From contig NZ_CP062006.1 of assembly GCF_017487345.1 (NCBI RefSeq), positions 681,001-745,000 on the forward strand: a stretch of 64,000 bases of DNA, in the 5' to 3' direction. The stretch is from Brevundimonas pondensis. Lineage in GTDB: Bacteria > Pseudomonadota > Alphaproteobacteria > Caulobacterales > Caulobacteraceae. Each line of letters opens with the position of its first letter. The stretch's first letter is position 1. Of the stretch, positions 18,833-28,104 are shown in pieces. The notes beneath the pieces are model-generated. The model ran no database searches and was not told the origin of the DNA. It saw only the letters and a list, made by a program, of their open reading frames with translations. The position numbers and the translations under genes are program-made.

Positions 18833-18976
18833 GGCGCGGACCTAGCGCGCGCGGCGCTGAAAGTCGATTGTCACGATGCCGTGAAAGACCCTTCGCGAAG
18901 CGGGGCTTTTAGGGGCATGCTCGTTTCTGTGAGACGCCGGTCCATGAGATCGACGCCGCAAGGGAAAGGAAACGAC

Positions 18977-19114
18977 ATGGCTCTGGTGCTTCCGGGCAAG
19001 GTCCCGCCCGCGCGCAGCGAACGGGAGGTTCACCCTGCAATCTGTCTTGTGGCGGGTTTCGCCCTGATCGCCTTGATGGCGACCGGGGTGCATATCCTGT
19101 TCGGCTTGCTTTAG
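18977..19114 (+). CDS. 45-residue single-span membrane protein
   Basis: This very short gene is preceded by AGGGAAAGGA six bases before the ATG, one of the better ribosome sites in the window. It encodes a polar N-terminus (PGKVPPARSEREVHP) and one membrane helix (CLVAGFALIALMATGVHILF). No family is recognised. It is divergent from prfC. The good start signal and clean TM profile make it likely to be real. Confidence 0.6.
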   Translation: MALVLPGKVPPARSEREVHPAICLVAGFALIALMATGVHILFGLL

Positions 19115-19129
19115 GCGACGAAAGCGACG

Positions 19130-19510
19130 TCAGGCCGCCAGGCGCCCCCAGACGGCCTTGTCGGCGGCGACGGCGCTCAGGCGGCCGTGGGCGGCGCGGG
19201 ACTGAAGCTGGCGCATGATCATCTCGGGCAGGGCGCAGAAGCGCGGCTCGACCAGTTCGGGGGCGCAGCCGGCGTCGGGCGCGGCGAACAGGGCGGCGTT
19301 CACGCCCTCGGTCTTGTGCGCGATCAGCCAGGCCAGACGCCGGGCGCGCGCCGGATCGTTGCGGTGGAGCATGGGATCTTCGGCGAACAGGTCGCAGCCC
19401 ATCTCCAGCACATAGTCGAAGTCCAGCTTCTCGAAGCGCCGCACGTCGTGGCTCGGGGCCGGGCAGGCCTCGTCCAGATCGAACACGACGTCGTTCAAGA
19501 GAAACAGCAT
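19130..19510 (-). CDS. Conserved hypothetical protein
   Basis: A 126-residue soluble protein. The N-terminal half (FLLNDVVFDLDE, FEKLDFDYVLEMGCDLFAED) looks like an ordered alpha/beta domain. The second half is helical, with ALPEMIMRQLQSR. No signal or membrane segment. I cannot assign a family or function. The protein-like hydrophobic pattern and the ATG with acceptable context support a genuine gene; it converges with the 45-residue gene at 18977. Confidence 0.65.
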   Translation of the reverse strand: MLFLLNDVVFDLDEACPAPSHDVRRFEKLDFDYVLEMGCDLFAEDPMLHRNDPARARRLAWLIAHKTEGVNAALFAAPDAGCAPELVEPRFCALPEMIMRQLQSRAAHGRLSAVAADKAVWGRLAA

Positions 19511-19677
19511 GGGCCGTCCACCGCTACGCAGGCCCTTCTGGCCCGATGAGACAGGTTTAAAGCCGGGTCGCTTGCGGTCCCGTTCACGAACGCGGTGAAC
19601 AGGACGGTTACCATTATTCTTGGGGCCTATCGCGCTTCGCGCTACTTGAGGCCCGTTAGATGAAGGTGGGGCTCGCT

Positions 19678-20046
19678 CTAGGCTTCCTGCACCTTTTCCG
19701 TCAGGAAATGTCGGCCCTGCCGGTCCTCGATCTCGACGACCCAGAGGTCGGGATCATAGCGGCGCTGGCGTTCGATATAGGCGTCCAACTCACTCTCGCT
19801 GTCGCTGACCACGGGCTGGATCCACAGGGGCTCGCCGTCCTGGCCCGTCGCCTCGGTATAAAGCCGCGCCGTGCGGGTATCGGTGTTGTAGGCCTTGACG
19901 ATCACGGCGCCGCCGCGTGCGTCGCCCTTCTTCACCACGGTGGCGTAGGCGCCTTCCAGTTCCGCGCGGCGGATCAGGGCGCCGGCCCAGACATCTGTGG
20001 ATAGAAGCAATTCGCTAACCCTGCTTGGACACGGGACCGGAACCAT
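19678..20046 (-). CDS. DUF1491 family protein
   Basis: This 122-residue protein belongs to DUF1491, a small cytoplasmic family confined mostly to alphaproteobacteria. The pattern LSTDVWAGALIRRAELEGAY (read in parts), VVKKGDARGGAVIVK, and a C-terminal DPDLWVVEIEDRQGR is characteristic. Function is unknown. The start is uncertain: ATG 20046 gives an atypical 12-residue extension, and a TTG just before LLSTDVW may be the true start. Confidence 0.8.
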   Translation of the reverse strand: MVPVPCPSRVSELLLSTDVWAGALIRRAELEGAYATVVKKGDARGGAVIVKAYNTDTRTARLYTEATGQDGEPLWIQPVVSDSESELDAYIERQRRYDPDLWVVEIEDRQGRHFLTEKVQEA

Positions 20047-20065
20047 GCGGTCCTATGGTCGGGGT

Positions 20066-20941
20066 ATGAGGATAGGCTTTTCCCCCCGAACCGCCAGCAG
20101 AATGCTGGCCGCCGCGGTCGCCGTCATGACACTGGCGGCGCCGGTCGGCGCGGCGCGCGCGGCCGTGACCGACGCCTTCTATGACCGCGTCTTCATGCTG
20201 GCCGCGCATCAGAAATGCGACCTGTTCGAGCCCCGGCTGATCGCCGCCCTGGACGCCGCCGCCCTGCAGGCGCGGGGCGCGGCCTTGCGCGCGGGAACAC
20301 CCGTGGCCGATCTGACGTCGGCGGCGGCGCGGGCGCAGGCGAGGGCGTCGCGCACGGCCTGTGACGACAGCGATCTGAGCCGGGTGAAGGCGCGGGTGCA
20401 GGCGGGCTTCGCCGGTTGGTCGCGCGCCGCACGCATGAGCTTCCCCGGCGATCGCTCCGCCTGGCGCGGCGACCGCTACGTCAGTCGTGAGATCGGCTGG
20501 CGTCTGGTCCAGGACAGCGTCGTCGGCGGATCGCCGGTGCGTTTCGGTCTTGCGGGCCAGGGGCCGACGGCGACGTCGCCCGTGGCTGTGGTCTCGTTCG
20601 CCGGGCGCCCGCGCCCCTATGCGGCGCGACTGGTCATGCGCGACCGTGTTCAGGCGCCGCGTGTCTGGTTGACCGGGGGCGGGCTGCCGCCGGAGTCGGC
20701 GCGCCGTGTCTTCTTCGCCGCTTCATCTCGCGCGGCTGCGTCTGGTCTGCTGACCGAAGGGGCGCGTCAGGGCGAGGCCTGGACTTTCTCGTCCGAGGCC
20801 GCAGACGCCCTGGCCCAACTGGACCCGCGCGAGAGCTTCGTCATCGAGTTCCTGTTCCGCGACGACAGTGTCGCATCGGCCCGGTTCGAGGCGGGAGACT
20901 TCGCCGCCGGTCGAGCCTTCCTGGCCATGGGAAGCGTTTGA
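20066..20941 (+). CDS. Exported protein of unknown function
   Basis: This 291-residue protein starts at ATG 20066 (an upstream ATG at 20045 is possible). A signal peptide is clear: basic MRIGFSPRTASR, a hydrophobic core, and AARA as the probable cleavage site. The mature part begins with a helical domain containing HQKCDLFE and RTACDDSD, so one disulphide is possible. The second half reads like a beta-rich domain (GRPRPYAARLVMRD, ESFVIEFLFRDD). I recognise no family. Periplasmic location is inferred. Confidence 0.7.
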   Translation: MRIGFSPRTASRMLAAAVAVMTLAAPVGAARAAVTDAFYDRVFMLAAHQKCDLFEPRLIAALDAAALQARGAALRAGTPVADLTSAAARAQARASRTACDDSDLSRVKARVQAGFAGWSRAARMSFPGDRSAWRGDRYVSREIGWRLVQDSVVGGSPVRFGLAGQGPTATSPVAVVSFAGRPRPYAARLVMRDRVQAPRVWLTGGGLPPESARRVFFAASSRAAASGLLTEGARQGEAWTFSSEAADALAQLDPRESFVIEFLFRDDSVASARFEAGDFAAGRAFLAMGSV

Positions 20942-21002
20942 ACCGGCTTTGAGGGCGCCAAGTCCAATATATTGACATTAATGTTTGTATCTGGTCTGTC
21001 GA

Positions 21003-21128
21003 GGTGCGGTCGCAGTCCCGGAAAGTCATGCGGCCGCACTCGGCAAGACGCGCCATCCTGCAGGGCGCGTCGATGATCGTGTGATCCCTCGACCTGTGCC
21101 CGCTCCGGCTTGCCGGGGCGGGCTTTTT
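21003..21128 (+). ncRNA. Candidate structured small RNA
   Basis: The gap between two genes holds three stems in a row. Stem 1 pairs 21004-21013 with 21030-21039 (10 bp, one G-U). Stem 2 pairs GACGCGCC 21047-21054 with GGCGCGTC 21064-21071. Stem 3 is a strong terminator at 21098-21123 followed by T5. A TTGACA box at 20972-20977 lies upstream at a suitable distance, although no good -10 is visible. No open frame of note is present. The 5' end is a guess. I cannot match it to a named sRNA. Confidence 0.5.
21098..21128 (+). terminator. Rho-independent terminator
   Basis: An 11-bp stem GCCCGCTCCGG/CCGGGGCGGGC (one T-G pair) with loop CTTG is followed by TTTTT. It lies 157 bp after the nearest plus-strand stop, so it more likely ends an untranslated transcript. 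Confidence 0.85.
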
Positions 21129-21131
21129 CGC

Positions 21132-21854
21132 TCAGCCGATCCCGTAGTGGGCGGCCAGGGCCTGCAGGCCCTGTTTCAGCACCGTCTTGCCCTGACGACG
21201 GCGCAAGGACAGGTCCTGCTCCGCCATCTGCAGCGATGTGCCGTGAATGCAGACGCGTTCGACCAGGCTGCGCAGGCGTGGGCCGCAGGCAGTCAACGCC
21301 GCCTCGACGCGGGCGGCGGCGGACAGGGCGTGCTCAGCGGGCTCCATGCTGCAGCCGCCGCCCGATCCGGCGCGGGGCAGGGCGTCCCAACGCATGGTCA
21401 CGGAGGGGCCGGACAGGGCGATCTGGCCGTCCAGGCGCAGGCGCTCGCCCGCCGCGATCTCGGCCGGGCTCAGCCAGGGGCGGCCCGAGGCGTCCTTGCG
21501 CCGGGCCAGCCAGGCGACGGGGCTCTCGCCCAGATTGGCGCGGCGGGTCGTCAGGCGGCCGTCCGCCTCCATGACCGGGCGTTCGCCCTCGACCAGTCCG
21601 GGGCGACCCGGCGGCGGGCTGGGCGATAGCGAGGTGTTGGCGGCGGGCGTGGGGCGCGGCAGCCAGCCGCCGCCGTCGCGCCGCCGCAGGCCGGGGCGTT
21701 CGATCAGGGCGCTGAAGGCCGCCTCGTCCAGGGTCAGCACCACTCGGCCGCGCCGGTCGCCGCCGAGCCGCAACGGATAGGTCCCGCCCGACTGATCCAG
21801 CCAGGCGCCGGGCCGGTCCAGCAGTGAGCGGGCGCGCTCAAGGGTGCGGCTCAT
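21132..21854 (-). CDS. DUF6456 domain protein
   Basis: A 240-residue protein. The N-terminal half is variable and proline-rich in the middle. The C-terminal half (residues about 110-240) has the DUF6456 pattern: NLGESPVAWLARRKD, LSPAEIAAGERLR, and a helical end RVEAALTACGPRLRSLVERVC with a final helix-turn-helix-like segment LRRRQGKTVLKQGLQALAAHYG. In alphaproteobacteria this domain is a probable DNA-binding regulator of unknown target. Its start overlaps the end of the DnaA-like gene by 4 bp, so the pair is translationally coupled. Confidence 0.75.
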   Translation of the reverse strand: MSRTLERARSLLDRPGAWLDQSGGTYPLRLGGDRRGRVVLTLDEAAFSALIERPGLRRRDGGGWLPRPTPAANTSLSPSPPPGRPGLVEGERPVMEADGRLTTRRANLGESPVAWLARRKDASGRPWLSPAEIAAGERLRLDGQIALSGPSVTMRWDALPRAGSGGGCSMEPAEHALSAAARVEAALTACGPRLRSLVERVCIHGTSLQMAEQDLSLRRRQGKTVLKQGLQALAAHYGIG

Positions 21855-22237
21855 CGGTCGCCGCCGAGGGCGAGGGCCAGGTCGACCGCGGGCAGTTCCG
21901 ATATGGCGCGCAGGCCGGACTCCAGCCCGTCCATCACCGCATCGTAGCGGTCGTCGTCGCGCGCGTCCTCGGCCCAGCGGCAGGCGGTCGAGGCCGTGGC
22001 GCGGTTCAGGCCGAAGGCATGGCCGACCCGTTCCAGCGGCCAGCCGAACGAGACGTGGGCCAGGTACATGGCCGACCAGCGGGCGCGGCAGGCGCGCGGG
22101 CGGGTCCGTTCGCGCCGAAGCATCTGCGCCGCCGGAACCCCGAAGGCGTAGGCCGCCAGATGCAGGGCCGCATCGGCGCGGATGCGGTCGCCCTCCGTCA
22201 CCGGCACGCGATAGGGCTCGGCCCGATAGGATTCCAT
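21851..22237 (-). CDS. DnaA domain IV-like helix-turn-helix protein (HdaB-like candidate)
   Basis: A 128-residue protein from ATG 22237 (in-frame ATGs at 22261 and 22276 are alternatives). The central region resembles the DNA-binding domain of DnaA: AMYLAHVSFGWPLERVGHAFG followed by NRATASTACRWAED corresponds to the DnaA pattern of signature helix, FGGRDHTTV and CRKIE. There is no AAA+ domain. HdaB of Caulobacter is a small DnaA-domain-IV relative that tunes replication initiation; this could be its counterpart or a separate regulator. It is divergent from ctrA and shares the promoter region. Confidence 0.7.
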   Translation of the reverse strand: MESYRAEPYRVPVTEGDRIRADAALHLAAYAFGVPAAQMLRRERTRPRACRARWSAMYLAHVSFGWPLERVGHAFGLNRATASTACRWAEDARDDDRYDAVMDGLESGLRAISELPAVDLALALGGDR

Positions 22238-22428
22238 TGTCGCAGCAACTCCCGAACGCATCTTTGATTTTCCCATCGTGCAGTGCGCCGAGGGGTGAGT
22301 TAGGAATGTTGTCCTATATGACGTCAGAAGCGGTCGCTTCGCCTTGTCGGACGCGGGATTGGTTGTGGACGATTGGGTGCGCAGCGGGGGATGGTTCGCG
22401 CGTCAAGGGGGCATGTCGGCCCGCATGG

Positions 22429-22538
22429 TTAATAAATTAACGAATCCTTGACTCGAGACTCTGGACGCCGATTCGCAAATCACCTTAGGCGTTTCATATC
22501 GGGACCCGTTAACCCTTCTTAAGGTTTTGACCCGTTAA
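22429..22538 (+). promoter_or_regulatory. ctrA promoter region with GANTC cluster and TTAA motifs
   Basis: Four GANTC sites, the CcrM methyltransferase target, lie at 22442, 22450, 22457 and 22470. TTAA motifs occur as TTAATAAATTAAC (22429-22441), TTAACCCTTCTTAA (22509-22522) and GTTAAC (22534-22539). In Caulobacter the P1 promoter of ctrA is silenced by full methylation of one GANTC and CtrA acts on its own promoters, so these are strong candidate control sites. None has the exact TTAA-N7-TTAA spacing. Confidence 0.7.
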
Positions 22539-22608
22539 CGTTGGAACAAGGTTACCCGGCTGTCGCTCCCTTGGCGGTCGAACCACAGCTTTGCCTGGAG
22601 GGGCATGA

Positions 22609-23310
22609 ATGCGCGTCCTGCTGATTGAAGACGATCACGCCACGGCCCAAAGCATCGAGCTGATGCTCAAGTCGGAAGGCTTTAACGTCTATACGACCGA
22701 CCTGGGTGAAGAAGGCATCGATCTGGGCAAGATCTATGACTATGACCTCATTCTGCTGGACCTGAACCTGCCCGACATGAGCGGCCTTGAGGTTCTGCGT
22801 CAGCTGCGCGTCGGCAAGATCAATACGCCGGTGATGATCCTCTCGGGCAGCCACGAGATCGAAACCAAGGTCAAGACCTTTGGCGGCGGCGCCGACGACT
22901 ACCTGACCAAGCCTTTCCACAAGGACGAGCTGATCGCGCGCACCCACGCCGTGGTCCGTCGCTCCAAGGGTCACGCCCAGGCCATCATCCACACCGGCGA
23001 GATCGCCGTGAACCTGGACGCCAAGACGGTCGAGGTCGATGGCCACCGCGTGCATCTGACCGGCAAGGAATATCAGATGCTGGAGCTGCTCTCGCTCCGC
23101 AAGGGCACGACCCTGACCAAGGAAATGTTCCTGAACCACCTCTACGGCGGCATGGACGAGCCGGAACTGAAGATCATCGACGTCTTCATCTGCAAGCTGC
23201 GCAAGAAGCTGGCGACGGCCGCCGGCGGCAAGCACTACATCGAAACTGTCTGGGGCCGCGGCTATGTCCTGCGCGACCCGTCGGAAGGCGCGATCAACGT
23301 CGCCGCTTGA
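22609..23310 (+). CDS. ctrA: Cell cycle response regulator CtrA
   Basis: A 233-residue OmpR-type regulator that, when phosphorylated via CckA-ChpT, controls replication origin silencing, flagella, pili and division genes. The receiver holds the acidic pair Asp8-Asp9, phospho-Asp51 (ILLDLNLPD), the Ser of ILSGS and the Lys of LTKPFHKDE. The winged helix binds TTAA-type sites ([32 protein letters not shown]). The C-terminus ends VAA, consistent with the hydrophobic C-terminal degron used for ClpXP turnover. The ATG follows GGAGGGGC. A strong terminator follows. Confidence 0.98.
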   Translation: MRVLLIEDDHATAQSIELMLKSEGFNVYTTDLGEEGIDLGKIYDYDLILLDLNLPDMSGLEVLRQLRVGKINTPVMILSGSHEIETKVKTFGGGADDYLTKPFHKDELIARTHAVVRRSKGHAQAIIHTGEIAVNLDAKTVEVDGHRVHLTGKEYQMLELLSLRKGTTLTKEMFLNHLYGGMDEPELKIIDVFICKLRKKLATAAGGKHYIETVWGRGYVLRDPSEGAINVAA

Positions 23311-23349
23311 TTGACGGCCTGAGCCTCCACTCAGGTTTGAAGCTTGAAG

Positions 23350-23377
23350 CGCCCGCCGGGAAACCGGCGGGCGTTTT
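23350..23377 (+). terminator. Rho-independent terminator of ctrA
   Basis: A perfect 10-bp stem CGCCCGCCGG/CCGGCGGGCG (23350-23359 with 23364-23373) with a GAAA tetraloop is followed by TTTTGCATTTTT. Confidence 0.9.
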
Positions 23378-23434
23378 GCATTTTTGGTGCGCTACCGGCC
23401 TTCGGCCTGCTTGAGCGCGTTTCGTGCGTGGGGG

Positions 23435-24505
23435 TCAGCCGCCGAAGGCGTCCGCCACCGCGTGGAACATGGGATTGGCCCGACCGGCGGCGTCGAACAG
23501 CAGGGGGCTGTCCTGACCGTCGTCCTTGTTTCCGCGTCGCAGCCAGTGGTCCGTGTCGCGCACGCCCCAGACGGTGAAGGCGAACTGCTGGGCGCGGGGC
23601 AGGGCCATGAAGGCCTCGGCCAGTTCGGCGACGCGGGCGGTCTGGCGCTCGATCCTCTGGCGGCGGGGGCGCAGATCGGGCAGGCGGCCGTCGTCACGCA
23701 GCGAGGCGTCCAACTCGGCGACATGGATGGGCAGGCCGAACTGGGCCAGTTCGCGCATGAAGGCGGCGGTCTGGCCGGCGGGAATGTCGATGTCGAGGTG
23801 GCTCTGCGTGCCCAGACCCGTGATCGGCGCCCCGGCTTTCAGCAGGCGTTCGACCAGCCGCAGATAGGTGGCGCCCTTCACCGGATTGTTCTCGAGATTG
23901 TAGTCGTTGAGGAAGAGCACGGCGTCGGGCGCCGCCAGCTTCGCCTGTTCGAAGGCGCGGAGGATGTAGGCGTCGACGCCGCCCAGACCCTGGCTCCAGA
24001 CGCAGTCGCGCAGACCTCGACCGTCCTCGGACACCGGCTCGTTGACCACGTCCCAGCCGACCACCTGGCTGCGCCAGCGGCCGGCGACCTCGGCGATGTA
24101 GTGGTCGTACTCGGCGGCGAAGCGGGCGCGGTCGCCGGTCAGGGCTCTGAACCACGGGTGGTCCTGCGCGTACCAGATCAGGGCGTGGCCAAAGAGGCGC
24201 AGGCCTAGGTCGCGGGCGAAATAGGCGATGCGGTCGGGGGCGTCGAACTTCAGCGAGCCGTCGCCCTGGAGGATGTACTCCATCTTCATCTCCCACTCGG
24301 GCGTGAGCTGGGAGAAGTGCTCCGACACCAGCCGGAACCAGACCTGATCCGACAGCTGGCCCGTCATGCAGGCAGTGCCGACGGGGAATGGGGCGATGGA
24401 CTTCAGCGGGCGGACCGGGCGATCGACAGGAACCACGGCGGCCTCGCCGGAGCCGCAGGCGGCCAGGGCGACCGTCGAGGCCAGCAGCGCGCGCCGGTCG
24501 ATCAT
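23435..24505 (-). CDS. GH10 endo-1,4-beta-xylanase, predicted lipoprotein
   Basis: This 356-residue glycoside hydrolase cleaves xylan backbones with retention. The acid/base is Glu156 in WDVVNEPVSE and the nucleophile is Glu264 in IHVAELDAS. GHALIWYAQDHPWF and the FLNDYNLE strand are also typical. The N-terminus MIDRRALLAS...LAAC combines a twin-Arg and a lipobox, so the enzyme is probably exported and anchored. It lies 6 bp after fliJ on the same strand, as a third gene of the flagellar fliI-fliJ unit. Confidence 0.95.
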   Translation of the reverse strand: MIDRRALLASTVALAACGSGEAAVVPVDRPVRPLKSIAPFPVGTACMTGQLSDQVWFRLVSEHFSQLTPEWEMKMEYILQGDGSLKFDAPDRIAYFARDLGLRLFGHALIWYAQDHPWFRALTGDRARFAAEYDHYIAEVAGRWRSQVVGWDVVNEPVSEDGRGLRDCVWSQGLGGVDAYILRAFEQAKLAAPDAVLFLNDYNLENNPVKGATYLRLVERLLKAGAPITGLGTQSHLDIDIPAGQTAAFMRELAQFGLPIHVAELDASLRDDGRLPDLRPRRQRIERQTARVAELAEAFMALPRAQQFAFTVWGVRDTDHWLRRGNKDDGQDSPLLFDAAGRANPMFHAVADAFGG

Positions 24506-24511
24506 CAGGCG

Positions 24512-24925
24512 TTAGCCCCCCGCACGGCGCCTCAGGCCCATTTCATCGAAGGCGGCGGTTTCGCGCTTGGCGGCGGCTATCAGCTTGTTCAGGCGGGTCG
24601 TCTCGGCGACGTGCTCGAACTTCTTCAGCTCCTCGAAGGCGCTGGTCAGGGCGTCGCGCGCGCCTTCCTCTTCGGCGGAAACGGCGGCGACCACGCCCTC
24701 GGCGTCGGCGCGCTTCAGGGCCCAGCCTTTCAGATAGGCCTGCAGTATCATGCCCGACGCTGGGTCCATACGGGCGTTCTGGCGCTCGATCTCGACCTCG
24801 GCGTCGAGGACGGCGACGCGCATCTCGGCCTCGGCCTTGCGGGCGGCGACCTCAGCCAGACGCTTCTGCAGCGTCTCGACTTCGTAGTTGGAGATGCGGA
24901 TCAAGGATTGGGCCCAGGCGGTCAT
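24512..24925 (-). CDS. fliJ: Flagellar export protein FliJ
   Basis: A 137-residue coiled-coil protein that couples the FliI ATPase to the FlhA export gate. It is almost wholly helical and charged with heptad-like spacing (LIRISNYEVETLQKRLAEVAA, read in parts; VLDAEVEIERQNARMD). Sequence alone is weak for FliJ, but size, coiled coil and position 22 bp after fliI make the call secure. The final residues are basic and Gly-rich. Confidence 0.88.
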   Translation of the reverse strand: MTAWAQSLIRISNYEVETLQKRLAEVAARKAEAEMRVAVLDAEVEIERQNARMDPASGMILQAYLKGWALKRADAEGVVAAVSAEEEGARDALTSAFEELKKFEHVAETTRLNKLIAAAKRETAAFDEMGLRRRAGG

Positions 24926-24947
24926 ACAGAGGTGTTCCAGATCACGG

Positions 24948-26285
24948 TTACACCATTCCTTGGTTCAGAATGGTTTCCAGACGGTCAAAGCTTTCGCTCA
25001 AACTGGTGTGGTCGTCCTTGTCCTGGCCGAGGAAGTCCTCGAGCGCGGGGTTCAGGGCGATGGCGCGGTCGACGATGGGGTCGGCCCCTGTACGATAGGC
25101 GCCGATCTTGATCAGCTCTTCCATGTTGGCGTAGGCCGACAGGCACTGACGGGCGCGGCGGTTCAGTTCGCGCTCGGGCGGGGTCTGGCAGCCAGGCAGG
25201 GTCCGGCTGACCGACTTCAGCACGTCGATGGCGGGGAAGCGCCCGCGCTCCGCGATCTTGCGGTCCATGACGATGTGGCCGTCCAGAATACCGCGCACGG
25301 CGTCAGCGATGGGCTCGTCATGGTCGCCGCCGTCCACCAGGACGGTGAACAGGGCGGTGATCGGCCCGGCCTCGGTGCCGTCGGGGCGGATCGGGCCGGG
25401 TCCGGCGCGCTCCAGCAGCTTGGGCAGTTCGGTGAAGACGGTGGGGGTATAGCCCTTGGTCGTCGGCGGCTCGCCCGCGGCCAGACCGATCTCGCGCTGG
25501 GCCATGGCGAAGCGGGTGACGCTGTCCATCAGGCACAGGACTTCCAGCCCCTGATCGCGCAGGTACTCGGAGATGGCCAGGGTCATATAGGCCGACTGGC
25601 GCCGCTTGAGCGCCGGCTCGTCCGAGGTGGCGACCACGACGATGGCGCGCTTCAGGCCCTCTTCGCCCAGGGTCTCCTCGATGAACTCGCGGACCTCGCG
25701 GCCACGTTCGCCGATCAGGCCCACGACCACGACGTCACAGGTGGCCTGCTTGGCTAGCATGGACAGCAGCACCGACTTGCCCACGCCTGAACCGGCGAAG
25801 ATGCCCAGGCGCTGGCCCCGGCAGGTGGTGGTGAAGACGTCCATCGAGCGCACGCCCAGATCCAGACGCTCGCCCACTCGGCCGCGCGAATGGGCCGGCG
25901 GCGGCGAGGCGCGCAGGGGATAGGGGACGGCGCCCTGCGGCAGCGGACCCAGTCCGTCGATCGGCAGGCCGAAGGCGTCGATGGTACGCCCCAGCCAGGC
26001 GGTCGTCGGGCGCACGCTGGCGGCGGTGTCGATGATGCGGATGTCGGCGCCGGGGGCCACGCCCTCGACCGGGCCGAAGGGCATCAGCAGGGCCTTGGCG
26101 TCGCGGAAGCCGACGACCTCGGCGGGCAAGGGCGCCTGGCCGCGCCGCTCGATCTCGGCGCGGGCGCCGACGGCCAGACGCGACAGGCCGCCGCGCGACT
26201 CGATCAGCAGACCGCTGACGCCCGCCACCTTGCCGGTGACGACCAGCGGGTCGATCGCTTCGACGGCGGCGACGAGATTGCGCAA
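24948..26285 (-). CDS. fliI: Flagellar type III export ATPase FliI
   Basis: A 445-residue member of the F1-beta-like ATPases that energises export of flagellar subunits. Walker A is AGSGVGKS (residues 164-171). Also visible are the [13 protein letters not shown] stretch, the [18 protein letters not shown] motif and the [21 protein letters not shown] region (here GPITALFT). The N-terminal beta-barrel and C-terminal helical domain are complete. In Caulobacter the fliIJ genes are early flagellar genes; two tandem TTAACGA motifs lie 51-79 bp upstream. Confidence 0.97.
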   Translation of the reverse strand: MRNLVAAVEAIDPLVVTGKVAGVSGLLIESRGGLSRLAVGARAEIERRGQAPLPAEVVGFRDAKALLMPFGPVEGVAPGADIRIIDTAASVRPTTAWLGRTIDAFGLPIDGLGPLPQGAVPYPLRASPPPAHSRGRVGERLDLGVRSMDVFTTTCRGQRLGIFAGSGVGKSVLLSMLAKQATCDVVVVGLIGERGREVREFIEETLGEEGLKRAIVVVATSDEPALKRRQSAYMTLAISEYLRDQGLEVLCLMDSVTRFAMAQREIGLAAGEPPTTKGYTPTVFTELPKLLERAGPGPIRPDGTEAGPITALFTVLVDGGDHDEPIADAVRGILDGHIVMDRKIAERGRFPAIDVLKSVSRTLPGCQTPPERELNRRARQCLSAYANMEELIKIGAYRTGADPIVDRAIALNPALEDFLGQDKDDHTSLSESFDRLETILNQGMV

Positions 26286-26335
26286 ATGAAGACCCCTTGG
26301 GGGTGAACCCGGTTGATCGGAGCCCAGCCCTACCC

Positions 26336-26364
26336 GTTAACGAATGGGCCATCGTGGTTAACGA
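26336..26364 (-). promoter_or_regulatory. Tandem GTTAACGA motifs upstream of fliI
   Basis: GTTAACGA occurs at 26336-26343 and again at 26357-26364, 21 bp apart, or two helical turns on the same face. TTAAC is the CtrA half-site. The pair lies between fliI and the chemoreceptor gene. The full N7-spaced consensus is absent, so CtrA control is an inference. Confidence 0.45.
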
Positions 26365-26472
26365 GCGATGAAACCGACCTAAGGGATCGCCCTTACGCGC
26401 CATCCAAGAAAAATGTAGGTTTCTAAACTTAAGGTTGAAATGTAAAATGTGCGGTCATCAATCGAGTCATAA

Positions 26473-27981
<1,509 letters not shown>

Positions 27982-27985
27982 TCCG

Positions 27986-28099
27986 TCAGAAGATGCGGCG
28001 GATGACCAGTAGCATGACGACGGCGAGGATCAGGCCGAACAGGCCCCCGGCGGCGATGTTCAGCACCGGCGCGCGCAGGCAGGCGATCAGGATCTTCAT
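27986..28099 (-). CDS. 37-residue single-span membrane protein
   Basis: This short gene starts at ATG 28099, 5 bp beyond the stop of the exporter gene, and encodes MKILIACLRAPVLNIAAG followed by a clear membrane helix (LFGLILAVVMLLVIRRIF). Close spacing suggests coupled expression with the exporter. No ribosome site stands out. It could be a small accessory subunit or a chance frame. Confidence 0.42.
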   Translation of the reverse strand: MKILIACLRAPVLNIAAGGLFGLILAVVMLLVIRRIF

Positions 28100-28104
28100 G
28101 GGCG

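Noticed and set aside
19581..19600. GTTCAC/GTGAAC inverted repeat upstream of the DUF1491 region
   Set aside because: Short and without a matching regulator gene nearby; it could occur by chance, so it is not listed as an operator.
22238..22608. Full-consensus CtrA box (TTAA-N7-TTAA) in the ctrA promoter
   Set aside because: TTAA pairs have gaps of 4, 6 or 12, not 7, so only half-site or variant binding can be proposed.
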